Shown here: piece after piece, positions 26,912-36,726 of the stretch
Layout: every line of letters begins with the position of its first letter
How positions within the stretch are numbered: position 1 is the stretch's first letter
Source: Burkholderia sp. Ac-20365
GTDB lineage: Bacteria > Pseudomonadota > Gammaproteobacteria > Burkholderiales > Burkholderiaceae
Direction: 5' to 3'
DNA: 64,000 nt
NCBI RefSeq assembly: GCF_017104715.1
Contig: NZ_JAAGPI010000005.1
Coordinates: forward strand, 248,001-312,000
Program-made: the position numbers and the translations under genes
Notes under the pieces: model-generated
Seen by the model: only the letters and a program-made list of their open reading frames with translations
What the model was told of the DNA's origin: nothing
The model's database searches: none

Positions 26912-28111
26912 ATGCCGCTTATCACCTGTGTTGAAGATTTGCGCGTGCTTGCGAAAAGGCGCGTACCCAAGGCGTTTTACGACTATGTCGACAGTGGATC
27001 GTATTCGGAGTCCACGTATCGCGAGAACAGCGCGGCCTTCCGGGCGCTGAAGCTGCAGCAACGCGTTGCGGTCAATGTCGAACGCCGCAGTACGGCGAGC
27101 ACGATGGTCGGCCACGATGTGGCAATGCCCGTCGCCATTGCGCCGACGGGACTCGCCGGCATGCAATGGGCCAACGGCGAAATTCTCGGCGCACGAGCGG
27201 CACAACACTTCGGCGTGCCGTTCACGCTGTCGACGGTGAGCATCTGTTCGATTGAAGACATTGCGCGCGAAACCACGGTGCCGTTCTGGTTTCAGCTCTA
27301 CGTGATGCGTGATCGCGGCTTCAATGCGTCGCTGATCGAACGGGCGAAACGCGCGGGCTGCTCGGCGCTCGTCGTCACGTTGGACTTGCAGATCAACGGT
27401 CAACGGCACAAGGACATCAAGAACGGCATGACCGTGCCGCCGCGCCTGACGATGAGCAACGTGCTCGACTTTGCTTCGAAGCCGGGCTGGATGCTGCGCG
27501 CGATGTCCGGTGCGAAGACCTTCGGCAACCTCGCGGGTCACATCAAGGGTGGCGACGATGTGATCGCGATCAGCAAATGGGTCGCATCGCAATTCGATCC
27601 GACGCTGAGCTGGGACGATATCGCCGCGATCAGGCAACAGTGGGACGGCAAGCTGATCCTCAAAGGCATTCTGAGCGCCGAGGACGCACGCGTGGCGGCA
27701 TCGGTCGGTGCGGACGCGATCGTCGTGAGCAATCACGGCGGACGGCAACTGGACGGCGCACCGTCGACGGTCGACGCATTGCCCGCGATCGTCGAAGCGG
27801 TTGACGATGACGTGGAAGTCTGGATGGACGGCGGCATTCGCAGCGGCCAGGACGTCATGAAGGCACTGGCGCTCGGCGCCAAAGGCACGATGGTCGGCCG
27901 CGCGTTCATGTATGCGCTCGGCGCGATGGGCGAAGCGGGCGTCACGCGGATGCTGCAGATCCTGCAAAGCGAGCTCGACGTCAGCATGGCGCTATCCGGC
28001 GTACGGCAGATCGGCGAGATCGGTCGACACAATCTTTTTCAGGGCGGATCGAACCCATCGCCGCGGCACGCGCGCGTTGCATTCGAACCCGCTATTCCTG
28101 CATTGAACTAG
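26912..28111 (+). CDS. FMN-dependent alpha-hydroxy-acid dehydrogenase
   Basis: 399 residues, same family as L-lactate dehydrogenase LldD, glycolate oxidase and mandelate dehydrogenase. It starts PLITCVEDLRVLAKRRVPKAFYDYVDSGS, the family N-terminus. FMN and active-site motifs are PIAPTGLAGMQW, LILKGILSAEDA and SNHGGRQLDG (catalytic His). It oxidises a 2-hydroxyacid to the 2-oxoacid; the exact substrate is not decidable from sequence. 60 bp after the carrier gene and 15 bp before the SDR. Confidence 0.9.
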   Translation: MPLITCVEDLRVLAKRRVPKAFYDYVDSGSYSESTYRENSAAFRALKLQQRVAVNVERRSTASTMVGHDVAMPVAIAPTGLAGMQWANGEILGARAAQHFGVPFTLSTVSICSIEDIARETTVPFWFQLYVMRDRGFNASLIERAKRAGCSALVVTLDLQINGQRHKDIKNGMTVPPRLTMSNVLDFASKPGWMLRAMSGAKTFGNLAGHIKGGDDVIAISKWVASQFDPTLSWDDIAAIRQQWDGKLILKGILSAEDARVAASVGADAIVVSNHGGRQLDGAPSTVDALPAIVEAVDDDVEVWMDGGIRSGQDVMKALALGAKGTMVGRAFMYALGAMGEAGVTRMLQILQSELDVSMALSGVRQIGEIGRHNLFQGGSNPSPRHARVAFEPAIPALN

Positions 28112-28126
28112 TTGGAGGAAACACAC

Positions 28127-28915
28127 ATGAATCTGGACATTGAAGGCCGCTGGGCACTCGTGTGCGCGGCGAGCAAGGGACTCGGCAAAGCCAGCGCGAA
28201 GGCGCTCGTGCAGGAAGGCGTGAACGTCGTGATTACGGCGCGCGGACGCGAAGCGCTCGAGGCGACTGCGCAGGAACTCAGGCAATGCAATGCCGCTGTA
28301 CAGGTGATCGCCGTGGCAGGCGACATCACGACGAACGAAGGCCGCGCGCAGGCGCTCGCGGCGGCGCCTCGCATCGACATTCTCGTGAACAACGCGGGCG
28401 GTCCGCCGCCAGGCGACTTCCGCACGTGGTCGCGCGAGGACTGGATCGCCGCGCTCGACGCTAACATGCTGACGGCCATCGAACTGATCAAGGCAACCGT
28501 CGACGGCATGACGGAACGCGGCTTCGGCCGGATCGTGAACATCACGTCTGGCGCGGTCAAGGCGCCTATCGATGTGCTCGGGCTGTCCAATGGCGCGCGC
28601 TCCGGACTTACGGGCTTCATCGCGGGTATTGCGCGGCAGAAGCGCATTGCGGAACGCAACGTGACGATCAACAACCTGCTGCCGGGACTGTTCGACACCG
28701 ACCGTCTGCGGCAATCGACGGACGCGGCGGCCAAAGCACAAGGCAAGAGCTACGACGACGCAAGAGAAGCAAAGCGCGTGTCGATTCCCGCAGGCCGCTT
28801 CGGTTCGCCCGATGAATTCGGCGCGTTTTGCGCCTTCATGTGCAGCGCGCGAGCAGGCTATCTGACGGGACAAAACATCCTGCTGGATGGCGGCGCGTAT
28901 CCGGGCACTATGTGA
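28127..28915 (+). CDS. SDR family oxidoreductase with altered active site
   Basis: 262 residues from the ATG with SD TTGGAGGAAA. The Rossmann motif is CAASKGLGKASA. The usual Tyr-x-x-x-Lys catalytic pair is missing: the region after the catalytic Ser reads NITSGAVKAPIDVLGLSNGA, with Leu-Ser-Asn-Gly-Ala-Arg in place of Tyr...Lys. A subgroup of FabG-like SDRs shares this LSNxxR form. It probably still binds NAD(P), but the chemistry may differ. 15 bp after the FMN enzyme gene, 24 bp before the aldehyde dehydrogenase. Confidence 0.85.
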   Translation: MNLDIEGRWALVCAASKGLGKASAKALVQEGVNVVITARGREALEATAQELRQCNAAVQVIAVAGDITTNEGRAQALAAAPRIDILVNNAGGPPPGDFRTWSREDWIAALDANMLTAIELIKATVDGMTERGFGRIVNITSGAVKAPIDVLGLSNGARSGLTGFIAGIARQKRIAERNVTINNLLPGLFDTDRLRQSTDAAAKAQGKSYDDAREAKRVSIPAGRFGSPDEFGAFCAFMCSARAGYLTGQNILLDGGAYPGTM

Positions 28916-28939
28916 ATCACTATCGTTCAGGGTGACGGA

Positions 28940-30535
28940 ATGACTATCGCAGGCAATCTTTTGATCGGCCACTCGGCAGTACGTGGCAACAACGGCGCGT
29001 CATATGCCATCGACGCATTCACCGGCGAGCGTATCGAGCCCGCATTCGGCGGCGCAAGCATGAGCGATCTCGATGCGGCGTGCGCGCTTGCGTGGGCCGC
29101 GTTCGATGCGTACCGGGAAACGAGCCTCGAATCGCGCGCGCGTTTTCTGGAAGCAATCGCCAGCAACATCATCGAGATCGGCGATGTGCTGATTGAACGC
29201 TGCGTTCAGGAATCGGGCTTGCCGCGCGCACGTATTGAAGGCGAACGCGCTCGCACCGTCGCGCAACTACGGATGTTCGCCGGCGTGGTGCGTGACGGCG
29301 ATTTTCTGGGCGTACGCATCGACCCCGCGCAACCCGACAGAAGGCCGATGCCGCGCGTCGATCTGCGGTTGCGGCACATTGCACTCGGCCCAGTCGCGGT
29401 GTTCGGCGCGAGCAATTTCCCGCTGGCGTTTTCGGTGGCGGGCGGTGATACGGCGTCCGCGCTCGCTGCGGGCTGCCCGGTCATCGTCAAGGCGCATTCG
29501 GCGCATCCGGGCACGTCGGAACTCGTGGGTATGGCTGTGCAGAAGGCCGTCAAAGACTGCGGCATGCCCGAGGGCACGTTCTCGCTGCTGTTCGGCAGCG
29601 GGCGGGAAATCGGACAAGGTCTCGTGCGCGACGCACGCATCAAGGCGGTCGGCTTCACGGGTTCGCGTGGCGCGGGAACCGAACTGATCTCGATCGCGGC
29701 GGCGCGGACCGAGCCTATCCCCATCTACGCGGAGATGAGCAGCATCAACCCCGTGTTGCTGTTTCCTCACGCGCTGGAACATCGAGGCGAAGCGATCGCG
29801 CGTGCGTTTGTGCAATCGTTGACGCTGGGTGCGGGGCAGTTCTGCACGAACCCCGGCCTTATCCTCGCGGTGGATGGCCCGGCGCTCGACAACTTCTTGC
29901 GCGTTGCGGGCATAGCGCTATCCGATACGCCCGCCGCGACGATGTTGACGCCCGGCATTCATAAGACCTATGAACAGGCGGTGAGCCGGTTCAACGGGCA
30001 TCCTGACGTGAGCACGGTGGGCCGGGGTGCGGGCGCAACCAATCCCAATCAGGGGCAGGGCGCACTTTTCTCGGCAACCGAAGCAGCGTTCCGCGCCGAC
30101 AAGCTGTTGCAGGAGGAAATCTTTGGTGCCTCGTCGCTCGTCGTGCGATGCCGCGATCTGCAATCGATGCTCGAACTCATCGAACAACTGGAAGGTCAGT
30201 TGACGTCGGCCTTGCATATCGATGCCGAAGATCACGAAGCGGCACGCGGCTTTCTGCCTGCGCTCGAGCGTCGCACGGGACGGATACTGGTCAATGGCTT
30301 CGGCACGGGCGTCGAGGTCGGACACGCGATGGTTCATGGCGGACCGTATCCATCGACAGCGGACGGGCGTTCGACTTCCGTCGGCAGCCTGGCGATCCAC
30401 CGCTTCCTGCGGCCCGTCAGCTATCAGGACATGCCGGATGGGTTGTTGCCGGCTGTGCTGCAAGAGGCGAATCCGCTGAACGTCAACCGACGCATCGACG
30501 GCAAGCTGTCGCTGTCGTCACTACAGGCTGCCTGA
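28940..30535 (+). CDS. NADP-type aldehyde dehydrogenase, alpha-ketoglutarate semialdehyde dehydrogenase-like
   Basis: 531 residues. The family layout and length match 2,5-dioxovalerate (alpha-ketoglutarate semialdehyde) dehydrogenases. Substrate pocket motifs are [20 protein letters not shown], catalytic Glu in [11 protein letters not shown] and catalytic Cys in [11 protein letters not shown]. The C-terminus [19 protein letters not shown] is typical. In sugar-acid catabolism this enzyme makes 2-oxoglutarate, which would fit the cluster's carrier and dehydrogenases. Last gene of the cluster. Confidence 0.88.
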   Translation: MTIAGNLLIGHSAVRGNNGASYAIDAFTGERIEPAFGGASMSDLDAACALAWAAFDAYRETSLESRARFLEAIASNIIEIGDVLIERCVQESGLPRARIEGERARTVAQLRMFAGVVRDGDFLGVRIDPAQPDRRPMPRVDLRLRHIALGPVAVFGASNFPLAFSVAGGDTASALAAGCPVIVKAHSAHPGTSELVGMAVQKAVKDCGMPEGTFSLLFGSGREIGQGLVRDARIKAVGFTGSRGAGTELISIAAARTEPIPIYAEMSSINPVLLFPHALEHRGEAIARAFVQSLTLGAGQFCTNPGLILAVDGPALDNFLRVAGIALSDTPAATMLTPGIHKTYEQAVSRFNGHPDVSTVGRGAGATNPNQGQGALFSATEAAFRADKLLQEEIFGASSLVVRCRDLQSMLELIEQLEGQLTSALHIDAEDHEAARGFLPALERRTGRILVNGFGTGVEVGHAMVHGGPYPSTADGRSTSVGSLAIHRFLRPVSYQDMPDGLLPAVLQEANPLNVNRRIDGKLSLSSLQAA

Positions 30536-30656
30536 TCGGCATTGCAAACACTGCTGCTCGGAAAAGCGCGCCATATTTCGCGTTCAAACGCCGGCGCGCT
30601 TTTCCGGACGACGGCTACATTCGGCGCAAAGCACCCGCATTGCGAGGCAGGAGATC

Positions 30657-30932
30657 ATGGAGTGCGCCTTTCCTTACCTGGGCTATTCGATCAAGGTGTA
30701 CGCCCAGGCACCAGCGGAGCCCGCTGCACGCAGCATGATGTTGCATGACGCGGGATTCGTGAGTGTCGTGGAGATTTTCAGCGCGAACGGACGCGTGCCC
30801 GCTTTCCCTCAGTTTCGCGTGACGGACGAAAACGGTCGCGGCTTCGATTCACAGGTCGACGCGATGTTGAAGGGCTTTACGGCAGGTCAATCCATTGTCG
30901 ACGAACTGTTGCCCGTTGCCGCCATCAACTGA
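30657..30932 (+). CDS. small conserved-looking hypothetical protein
   Basis: 91 residues, no signal peptide or membrane segment, with SD GCAGGAGATC. Features include LGYSIKVYAQAPAEPAARSMM and FPQFRVTDENGRGFDSQVDAM. Family not recognised. It lies between the catabolic cluster and the hybrid kinase, with 175 bp before the latter. Confidence 0.55.
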   Translation: MECAFPYLGYSIKVYAQAPAEPAARSMMLHDAGFVSVVEIFSANGRVPAFPQFRVTDENGRGFDSQVDAMLKGFTAGQSIVDELLPVAAIN

Positions 30933-31107
30933 TTCGAGCGCCGCGCAGCATACGGCGGGCCTCGGCGCCCTGGCGGGCACTCACTCCCGCAATATCTTTC
31001 CGGCCCGGATAAAACAGCGCATGCGCGGCGCAAACGCACCCTCTTGCTGGCGAAGGATGATAGAAACGCGCAGAATCGCGAAAGAACAGAGTTCGCAATG
31101 AGACAAC

Positions 31108-34100
31108 ATGGATTACATGGATCTCACCGGATACGAGCTGGAGTCGCTACGCGCCGATGGAGATTTCTCGTTGTACCGTGCCCGGCAGCCCGGCAATCCC
31201 GTCTCGGTGTTGACACTGGTCGCGGCCCGGCCTGCGTCCAGAAGCGTCGCGCGCCTTGAGCGCGAATTCGCCTTAGCGCCCGTTCTCGATCCTCGCTGGG
31301 CCGCTCAACCGCTTGCGCTCAGCCATCACAATTCACTGCCGACGCTGGTTCTCGACGATCACGGTTACGAGCCGCTCGACCGTATCCTGCACGGACCACT
31401 CGAACTCACGCGCTTTCTGCGTCTCGCGCTCAATCTCGCGATTGTCGTCGGCCAAATGCACCGGTCGGGATTGATCCATAAGGACATCAAGCCCGCAAAT
31501 GTACTCGTCGATGGAAACGACGAGATCCGTCTGACGGGCTTTGGCATCGCGTCCCAACTGCCGCAGGAGCGGCAGCCGCCTACGCCGCCTGAGGTTATCG
31601 CGGGCACGTTTGCCTATATGGCGCCGGAGCAGACGGGACGCATGAATCGTTCGATCGATGCGCGCAGCGATCTGTATTCACTGGGCGTCACGCTGTACGA
31701 GATGCTCACGGGGACGCTGCCGTTCAATGCATCGGACGCGATGGAATGGATCCATTGCCATATCGCCCGAAGACCGCCGCCGGCGGGCGAGCGGGGCGGC
31801 GCGATCCCGGCTGCCGTCGAAAGCATCGTCATGAAACTGCTCGCCAAGACGGCCGAGAACCGCTATCAGACCGCGGCGGGCGTGGAAGCGGACCTCAGAA
31901 CCTGTCTTGCGGCATGGGAAGCGAACCGGCGCATCGACCCATTTCCGCCGGGCACGCACGACGCGTCCGACCGGCTGCTGATTCCCGAAAGACTCTATGG
32001 ACGCGAAGCCCAGATCGACGCGCTGGTCGAGGCATTCGACCGTGTGGTGGCCAGCGGCAAGGCCGAGACGGTGCTCGTGTCGGGCTATGCGGGCATCGGC
32101 AAATCGTCGGTGGTGAATGAATTGCACAAGGTGCTGGTTCCGCCACGTGGCCTGTTCGCGGGCGGCAAGGTGGATCAGTACAAGCGCGATATCCCGTACA
32201 TGACGCTGGCGCAGGCTTTTCAATCGCTTGTGCGCGAACTGTTGGGCAAGAGCGACGAAGAAGTGAGCCAGTGGCGATGTGATCTGATGGAAGCGCTGGG
32301 TTCGAATGGTGAGCTGATGGTGAACCTCATTCCCGAACTGGCGCTGATCATCGGCGAGCAGCCGCCGGTGCCGGTGCTATTGCCACGCGATGCGCAAAGC
32401 CGCTTTCAACTCGTATTCCGCCGCTTTCTGGGCGTGTTTGCGCGGCCCGAACATCCGCTTGCCCTGTTCGTCGACGATTTGCAGTGGCTCGATATGGCGA
32501 CGCTCGATCTGATCGAACATCTCGCGACGCATCCGGAGGTCGGTCATCTGTTGCTGGTTGGCGCGTATCGCGACAACGAAGTCGGACCGTCGCATCCGTT
32601 CATGCGCACGCTCGGCCTGATCCGCAGCACAGGCGGGCGCGTGGAGGAAACCGTGCTCGCTCCGCTGTTGCCCGAGAGCGTGACCGAACTGATTGCCGAT
32701 TCACTCCATTGCGAGCGGGAAGAGGCGCGGCCGCTTGCGCAACTGGTGCATCAAAAGACGGGCGGCAATCCGTTCTTCGCGATCCAGTTTCTGAAGACAC
32801 TGGCAGAAGAAAAGCTGCTCGCGTTCAACGCCAGTACGGCGACGTGGACCTGGGATTTGCCGCGCATTCGTGCGAAGGGTTTTACCGAAAACGTCGCCGA
32901 TCTGATGGCGGCCAAGCTTGGACGTCAGCCTGCCGCCACGCAAGATGCACTAAAAGAACTCGCGTGCCTTGGCAACATTGCCGAGGTCGCGACGCTCACG
33001 CTGGTGCAAGGCGGCACCGAAGAGGAAATCGACGCGAAGCTGTGGGACGCCGTCAGCGCGGGCCTCGTGTTCCGCGTGCAAAGCGCCTACAAGTTCGTGC
33101 ACGATCGCGTGCATGAAGCGGCCTACGCGTTGATTCCGGAGGGCGAACGTGCCGCAGCGCATCTTCGTATCGGCCGCGTGCTCGCGTCGCGCAAGGCGCC
33201 GGAAGAACTCGAAGACGGCATCTTCGATATCGTGAATCATCTGAATCGCGGTGTCGCACTCATTACGACGCAGGAGGAGCGTGAGCGGGTTGTCGAGCTG
33301 AACGTGATGGCCGGAAAACGCGCCAAATATTCGACGGCTTATCTGTCCGCGCGCAATCATTTCGCGCAGGCCGCCGCGCTGCTTTCGGCGGATGCATGGA
33401 CGCGATGCTATTCGCAGACCTTCGATCTCTATCTCGAACTCTCCGAATGCGAGTACCTGGTAGGTAACTTCGATACGGCCGATGCGATGTTCGACATGAT
33501 CCTGGGTCAGGCGCACTGCAAACTGGATCGGGCCAAGGTGTACAGCCTGCGCATCAAGCTGTATCAGGTGGCGAGCAAGTACTACGACGGCTTTGCCGTT
33601 GCGGTCGGCGCGTTGCAGGATTTCGGGCTGGTTCTGCCAGAGAGCGACGACGACATTCAGCGCGCGGTCGAAGCCGAATTCCGCGACTTCTCCGCGATTC
33701 TCGGCGAGCGCGCCATCATCGATTTGCTCGATGCGCCAATGGCGACGGACCCGACGATGCAGGCAATCATCAATCTGCTCGTCGACGCAGTACCTTGCGC
33801 TTATATCGGGCGCCCGACGCTGTATCCGCTGGTCACGCTGAAGGCGGTCAATCTTTCCATGCGGCACGGCAACACCGACCAATCGGCGTTTGCGTACGGC
33901 GTGTATTCGCTGATGCTGGTTTCGGTTGTCGGCGACATCTCTTCCGCATTCCAGTTTTCCGAATTGTCGTTGCAGCTCAACGAAAAGTTGGGAAACGTAC
34001 GCTTGCGGGGCACGCTGCTTCATCTGCACGGCGATCACGTCAATTTCTGGCGGCATCACTTTGCGACAGGCGTGCCCATTCTGGAGCGGGCTTTTACTGC

Positions 34101-36696
34101 ATGCCTCGAAGTGGGCGATTTCGTGTACGGCGGTTTTCTCGCCTTCGAAACCGTATGGCAACTGATCGAGAAAGGCGATGCACTCGAGGATGTGCAGGCA
34201 CGATCGGCGAAATACGCGGCATTCGCACGGCAGAGCCATAACGATGCCGTCTACGAAACGATCCGGCTCGAACAGCAGTTTGTCGCCAGTTTGCAGGGCA
34301 GATCGGCAAAACCGTTGAGGCTTGGCGACAGCACGTTCGACGAAGCGGCAAGCTTCGCCACGATCGTCACGGCGACGTTCGGCTGCGGCATCGTGTTCTA
34401 TCACATCATGAAGCAGATACTCGCTTTCCTGAAAGGCGAGTACGCGGAATCGCTCGACTGCGCATTGCTCGCCGAACCCGTGCTGCCGGCTGCGATGAGC
34501 ATGCCGATCGAGGCGACGTTTCACCTCTTTCATGCACTCGCGTTGACGGCGCTTTATCCGACGGCATCGAGCGCCCAGCAGCAGGCATACAGAGAGATCC
34601 TCAGTGCGAAGCTGCGCAAGTTCGAACTCTGGACCGCGAATTGCCCGGAGAACTTCCGCAATCGTCAGGCGCTGGTCCTGGCTGAGATTGCGAGGATAGA
34701 AGGGCGAGTCGCGGAAGCGATGGAGCTTTACGAAGAAGCGATTCATTCGAGTCATCAGCATGGCTTCATACAGAATGAAGCGCTCGCGAATGAACTCGCG
34801 GCGAGCTTCTATGCGGCGCGCGGCTTCGAGACGATTGCGAACACCTATCTCCGGAATGCCCGGTCGTGTTATCTGCGTTGGGGCGCGGATGGCAAGGTGC
34901 GCCAACTCGACGAGACGCACGCCGCATTGCGACAGGAGTTGCCGTCGCGTGCGGAAAACACGATCGCGACGTCGGTCGAGCAACTGGAGCTTGGGACGGT
35001 CGTCAAGGTTTCGCAAGCCGTGTTCAGCGAGATCGGCCTGAACGAACTGATTCACACGTTGATGGTGCTCGCGCTCGAACATGCGGGCGGCGACCGCGGC
35101 GTGCTGGTGCTGCCGGACGGCGACGAGCTGTGGATCGAAGCGGAGGCGACGACGATACGCGACACGGTGGATGTCCGTATGCCTCATGCGCGCGTCGCGC
35201 CTGCGGAAATGCCCGAGTCGATCTTGCGATACGTGATTCGCGCGAGAGAAAGCCTGCTGCTGGACGATGCAGCAGAACAAGGCCCTTTTTCAGGCGACGA
35301 GTACATTCAGCGGCGGGGCAGTCGTTCTATTCTCTGTCTTCCGCTTATCAAGCAGGCAACGCTGATCGGTGTTCTGTACCTTGAAAACACGTTGACGCCG
35401 CATGTCTTCACGCCGTCTCGCACAGCGGTGCTGAGACTGCTGGCATCACAGGCCGCAATTTCGCTGGAAAACGCGCGGCTTTACGCGGACCTTCAACGCA
35501 GCGAGCATCGCTATCGGCATCTCTTTAGCGAAACGCCGGTTGGCTTATGGCAGGTCGAGGCTCAAACGCTGATTACCATGCTGGCGGAGTTGCGCGCGCA
35601 GGGCGTGGAGAATCTGTCGGCGTATGTCGCTGAGCATCCGGAGTGGCTGGCGCGCGCGGCAGAGGCGCTGATTATCGAGGACGTCAACAACTACGCGATA
35701 CAGATGTTCGGCGCACGAGACAGGAACGAGATGCTCGGCTCATTCTCATGGGTCTGGCGCGAAAGCCCCGCGACATTCGTTCATGCGCTGGAAAGCAGGT
35801 ATTACGGCGAAGCGCTCTTTCAGGAAACGACGAAACTGCCGACCTTCGACGGCCGGACCATCGACGTGTTGTTCACCGTCGCGCGCCGTCGCATGAGCGA
35901 CGATAAAGGCATGGCCGTGATCAGTCTGGTCGATATGACCGAGCGCATCCGTGCGCAAGAGATGCTTCAACGCGTGCAGGAAGATTTCGCGCACGCCGCG
36001 CGTATTTCGATGCTCGGCGAATTGACGGCATCTATTGCCCACGAACTGAAGCAACCGCTCGCCGCGATTGCGATGAATGGCCAGGCGAGTCTGAGCTGGC
36101 TCGATCGGGCTACGCCCGGCATTACGGAGGCGCTGGCTACGAACCGGCGCATCATCGCCGATGCACGCCACGCAGTGGACATTATTGGCCGCATTCGCGC
36201 GATGGCCGTGCGGCGGGCACCGGAACGTACGCTGGTGTCTCTCGACGATCTCATCGACGAGGCGCTCGTATTTTTGCGTCATGAAGTCAACTCACGTCAT
36301 GTCACCGTGAAGCGTCAACTCGCCGATGGCACGCCCAAAGTACTCGGCGACCGCATCCAGTTCCAGCAGGTGATCGTGAACCTTGCCGTGAATGCAATAC
36401 AGGCTATCGATCAGGCGCGCAGCCTGCAACGAGAAATCGCCATCACAGTCGCCGTGCATGATTCCGCCACGTTGCGGTGCTCGGTCGAAGATAGTGGTCC
36501 GGGTATCGCGCCTGAACATCTGCATAGCCTGTTCGAAAGCTTTTTCACGACCAAGGAGAGCGGCATGGGTATGGGTTTGCCCATCTGTCACTCCATCATT
36601 GAGACGCATGGCGGGACCATTTCCGCCGACAACGAGTCGGCCCTGGGCGGCGCACGTTTCTATTTCACGCTGCCGCTGGCGAGTGACAACCCGTGA
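31108..36696 (+). CDS. hybrid Ser/Thr kinase-like / AAA ATPase / sensor histidine kinase
   Basis: 1862-residue signalling protein, with no membrane segment evident. An N-terminal protein-kinase-like domain (1-270) keeps the catalytic Asp (LIHKDIKPANVL, about 121-133), but DFG is replaced by GFG (RLTGFGIAS) and no ATP-binding Lys is apparent. An AAA_16-type ATPase follows with Walker A GYAGIGKSS (about 324-332) and LALFVDDLQWLD. A long TPR-like helical region (about 680-1290), GAF (about 1295-1460) and PAS (about 1470-1610) come next. The histidine kinase has phospho-His in SIAHELKQPLAAI (about 1644) and ATPase boxes NLAVNAIQAI, DSGPGIAP and GMGMGLPIC. No response regulator is adjacent. Known as the trifunctional kinase family; the signal is unknown. 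Confidence 0.9.
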   Translation: MDYMDLTGYELESLRADGDFSLYRARQPGNPVSVLTLVAARPASRSVARLEREFALAPVLDPRWAAQPLALSHHNSLPTLVLDDHGYEPLDRILHGPLELTRFLRLALNLAIVVGQMHRSGLIHKDIKPANVLVDGNDEIRLTGFGIASQLPQERQPPTPPEVIAGTFAYMAPEQTGRMNRSIDARSDLYSLGVTLYEMLTGTLPFNASDAMEWIHCHIARRPPPAGERGGAIPAAVESIVMKLLAKTAENRYQTAAGVEADLRTCLAAWEANRRIDPFPPGTHDASDRLLIPERLYGREAQIDALVEAFDRVVASGKAETVLVSGYAGIGKSSVVNELHKVLVPPRGLFAGGKVDQYKRDIPYMTLAQAFQSLVRELLGKSDEEVSQWRCDLMEALGSNGELMVNLIPELALIIGEQPPVPVLLPRDAQSRFQLVFRRFLGVFARPEHPLALFVDDLQWLDMATLDLIEHLATHPEVGHLLLVGAYRDNEVGPSHPFMRTLGLIRSTGGRVEETVLAPLLPESVTELIADSLHCEREEARPLAQLVHQKTGGNPFFAIQFLKTLAEEKLLAFNASTATWTWDLPRIRAKGFTENVADLMAAKLGRQPAATQDALKELACLGNIAEVATLTLVQGGTEEEIDAKLWDAVSAGLVFRVQSAYKFVHDRVHEAAYALIPEGERAAAHLRIGRVLASRKAPEELEDGIFDIVNHLNRGVALITTQEERERVVELNVMAGKRAKYSTAYLSARNHFAQAAALLSADAWTRCYSQTFDLYLELSECEYLVGNFDTADAMFDMILGQAHCKLDRAKVYSLRIKLYQVASKYYDGFAVAVGALQDFGLVLPESDDDIQRAVEAEFRDFSAILGERAIIDLLDAPMATDPTMQAIINLLVDAVPCAYIGRPTLYPLVTLKAVNLSMRHGNTDQSAFAYGVYSLMLVSVVGDISSAFQFSELSLQLNEKLGNVRLRGTLLHLHGDHVNFWRHHFATGVPILERAFTACLEVGDFVYGGFLAFETVWQLIEKGDALEDVQARSAKYAAFARQSHNDAVYETIRLEQQFVASLQGRSAKPLRLGDSTFDEAASFATIVTATFGCGIVFYHIMKQILAFLKGEYAESLDCALLAEPVLPAAMSMPIEATFHLFHALALTALYPTASSAQQQAYREILSAKLRKFELWTANCPENFRNRQALVLAEIARIEGRVAEAMELYEEAIHSSHQHGFIQNEALANELAASFYAARGFETIANTYLRNARSCYLRWGADGKVRQLDETHAALRQELPSRAENTIATSVEQLELGTVVKVSQAVFSEIGLNELIHTLMVLALEHAGGDRGVLVLPDGDELWIEAEATTIRDTVDVRMPHARVAPAEMPESILRYVIRARESLLLDDAAEQGPFSGDEYIQRRGSRSILCLPLIKQATLIGVLYLENTLTPHVFTPSRTAVLRLLASQAAISLENARLYADLQRSEHRYRHLFSETPVGLWQVEAQTLITMLAELRAQGVENLSAYVAEHPEWLARAAEALIIEDVNNYAIQMFGARDRNEMLGSFSWVWRESPATFVHALESRYYGEALFQETTKLPTFDGRTIDVLFTVARRRMSDDKGMAVISLVDMTERIRAQEMLQRVQEDFAHAARISMLGELTASIAHELKQPLAAIAMNGQASLSWLDRATPGITEALATNRRIIADARHAVDIIGRIRAMAVRRAPERTLVSLDDLIDEALVFLRHEVNSRHVTVKRQLADGTPKVLGDRIQFQQVIVNLAVNAIQAIDQARSLQREIAITVAVHDSATLRCSVEDSGPGIAPEHLHSLFESFFTTKESGMGMGLPICHSIIETHGGTISADNESALGGARFYFTLPLASDNP

Positions 36697-36726
36697 AGGT
36701 GTGTGTGTGCTATTTCCGCAGGACTT

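Noticed and set aside
32950..35280. A 776-codon open frame antisense to the hybrid kinase gene
   Set aside because: High-GC codon bias leaves antisense frames open. The translation is Arg/His/Gln-rich with no domain, while the sense strand has a full set of recognised motifs.
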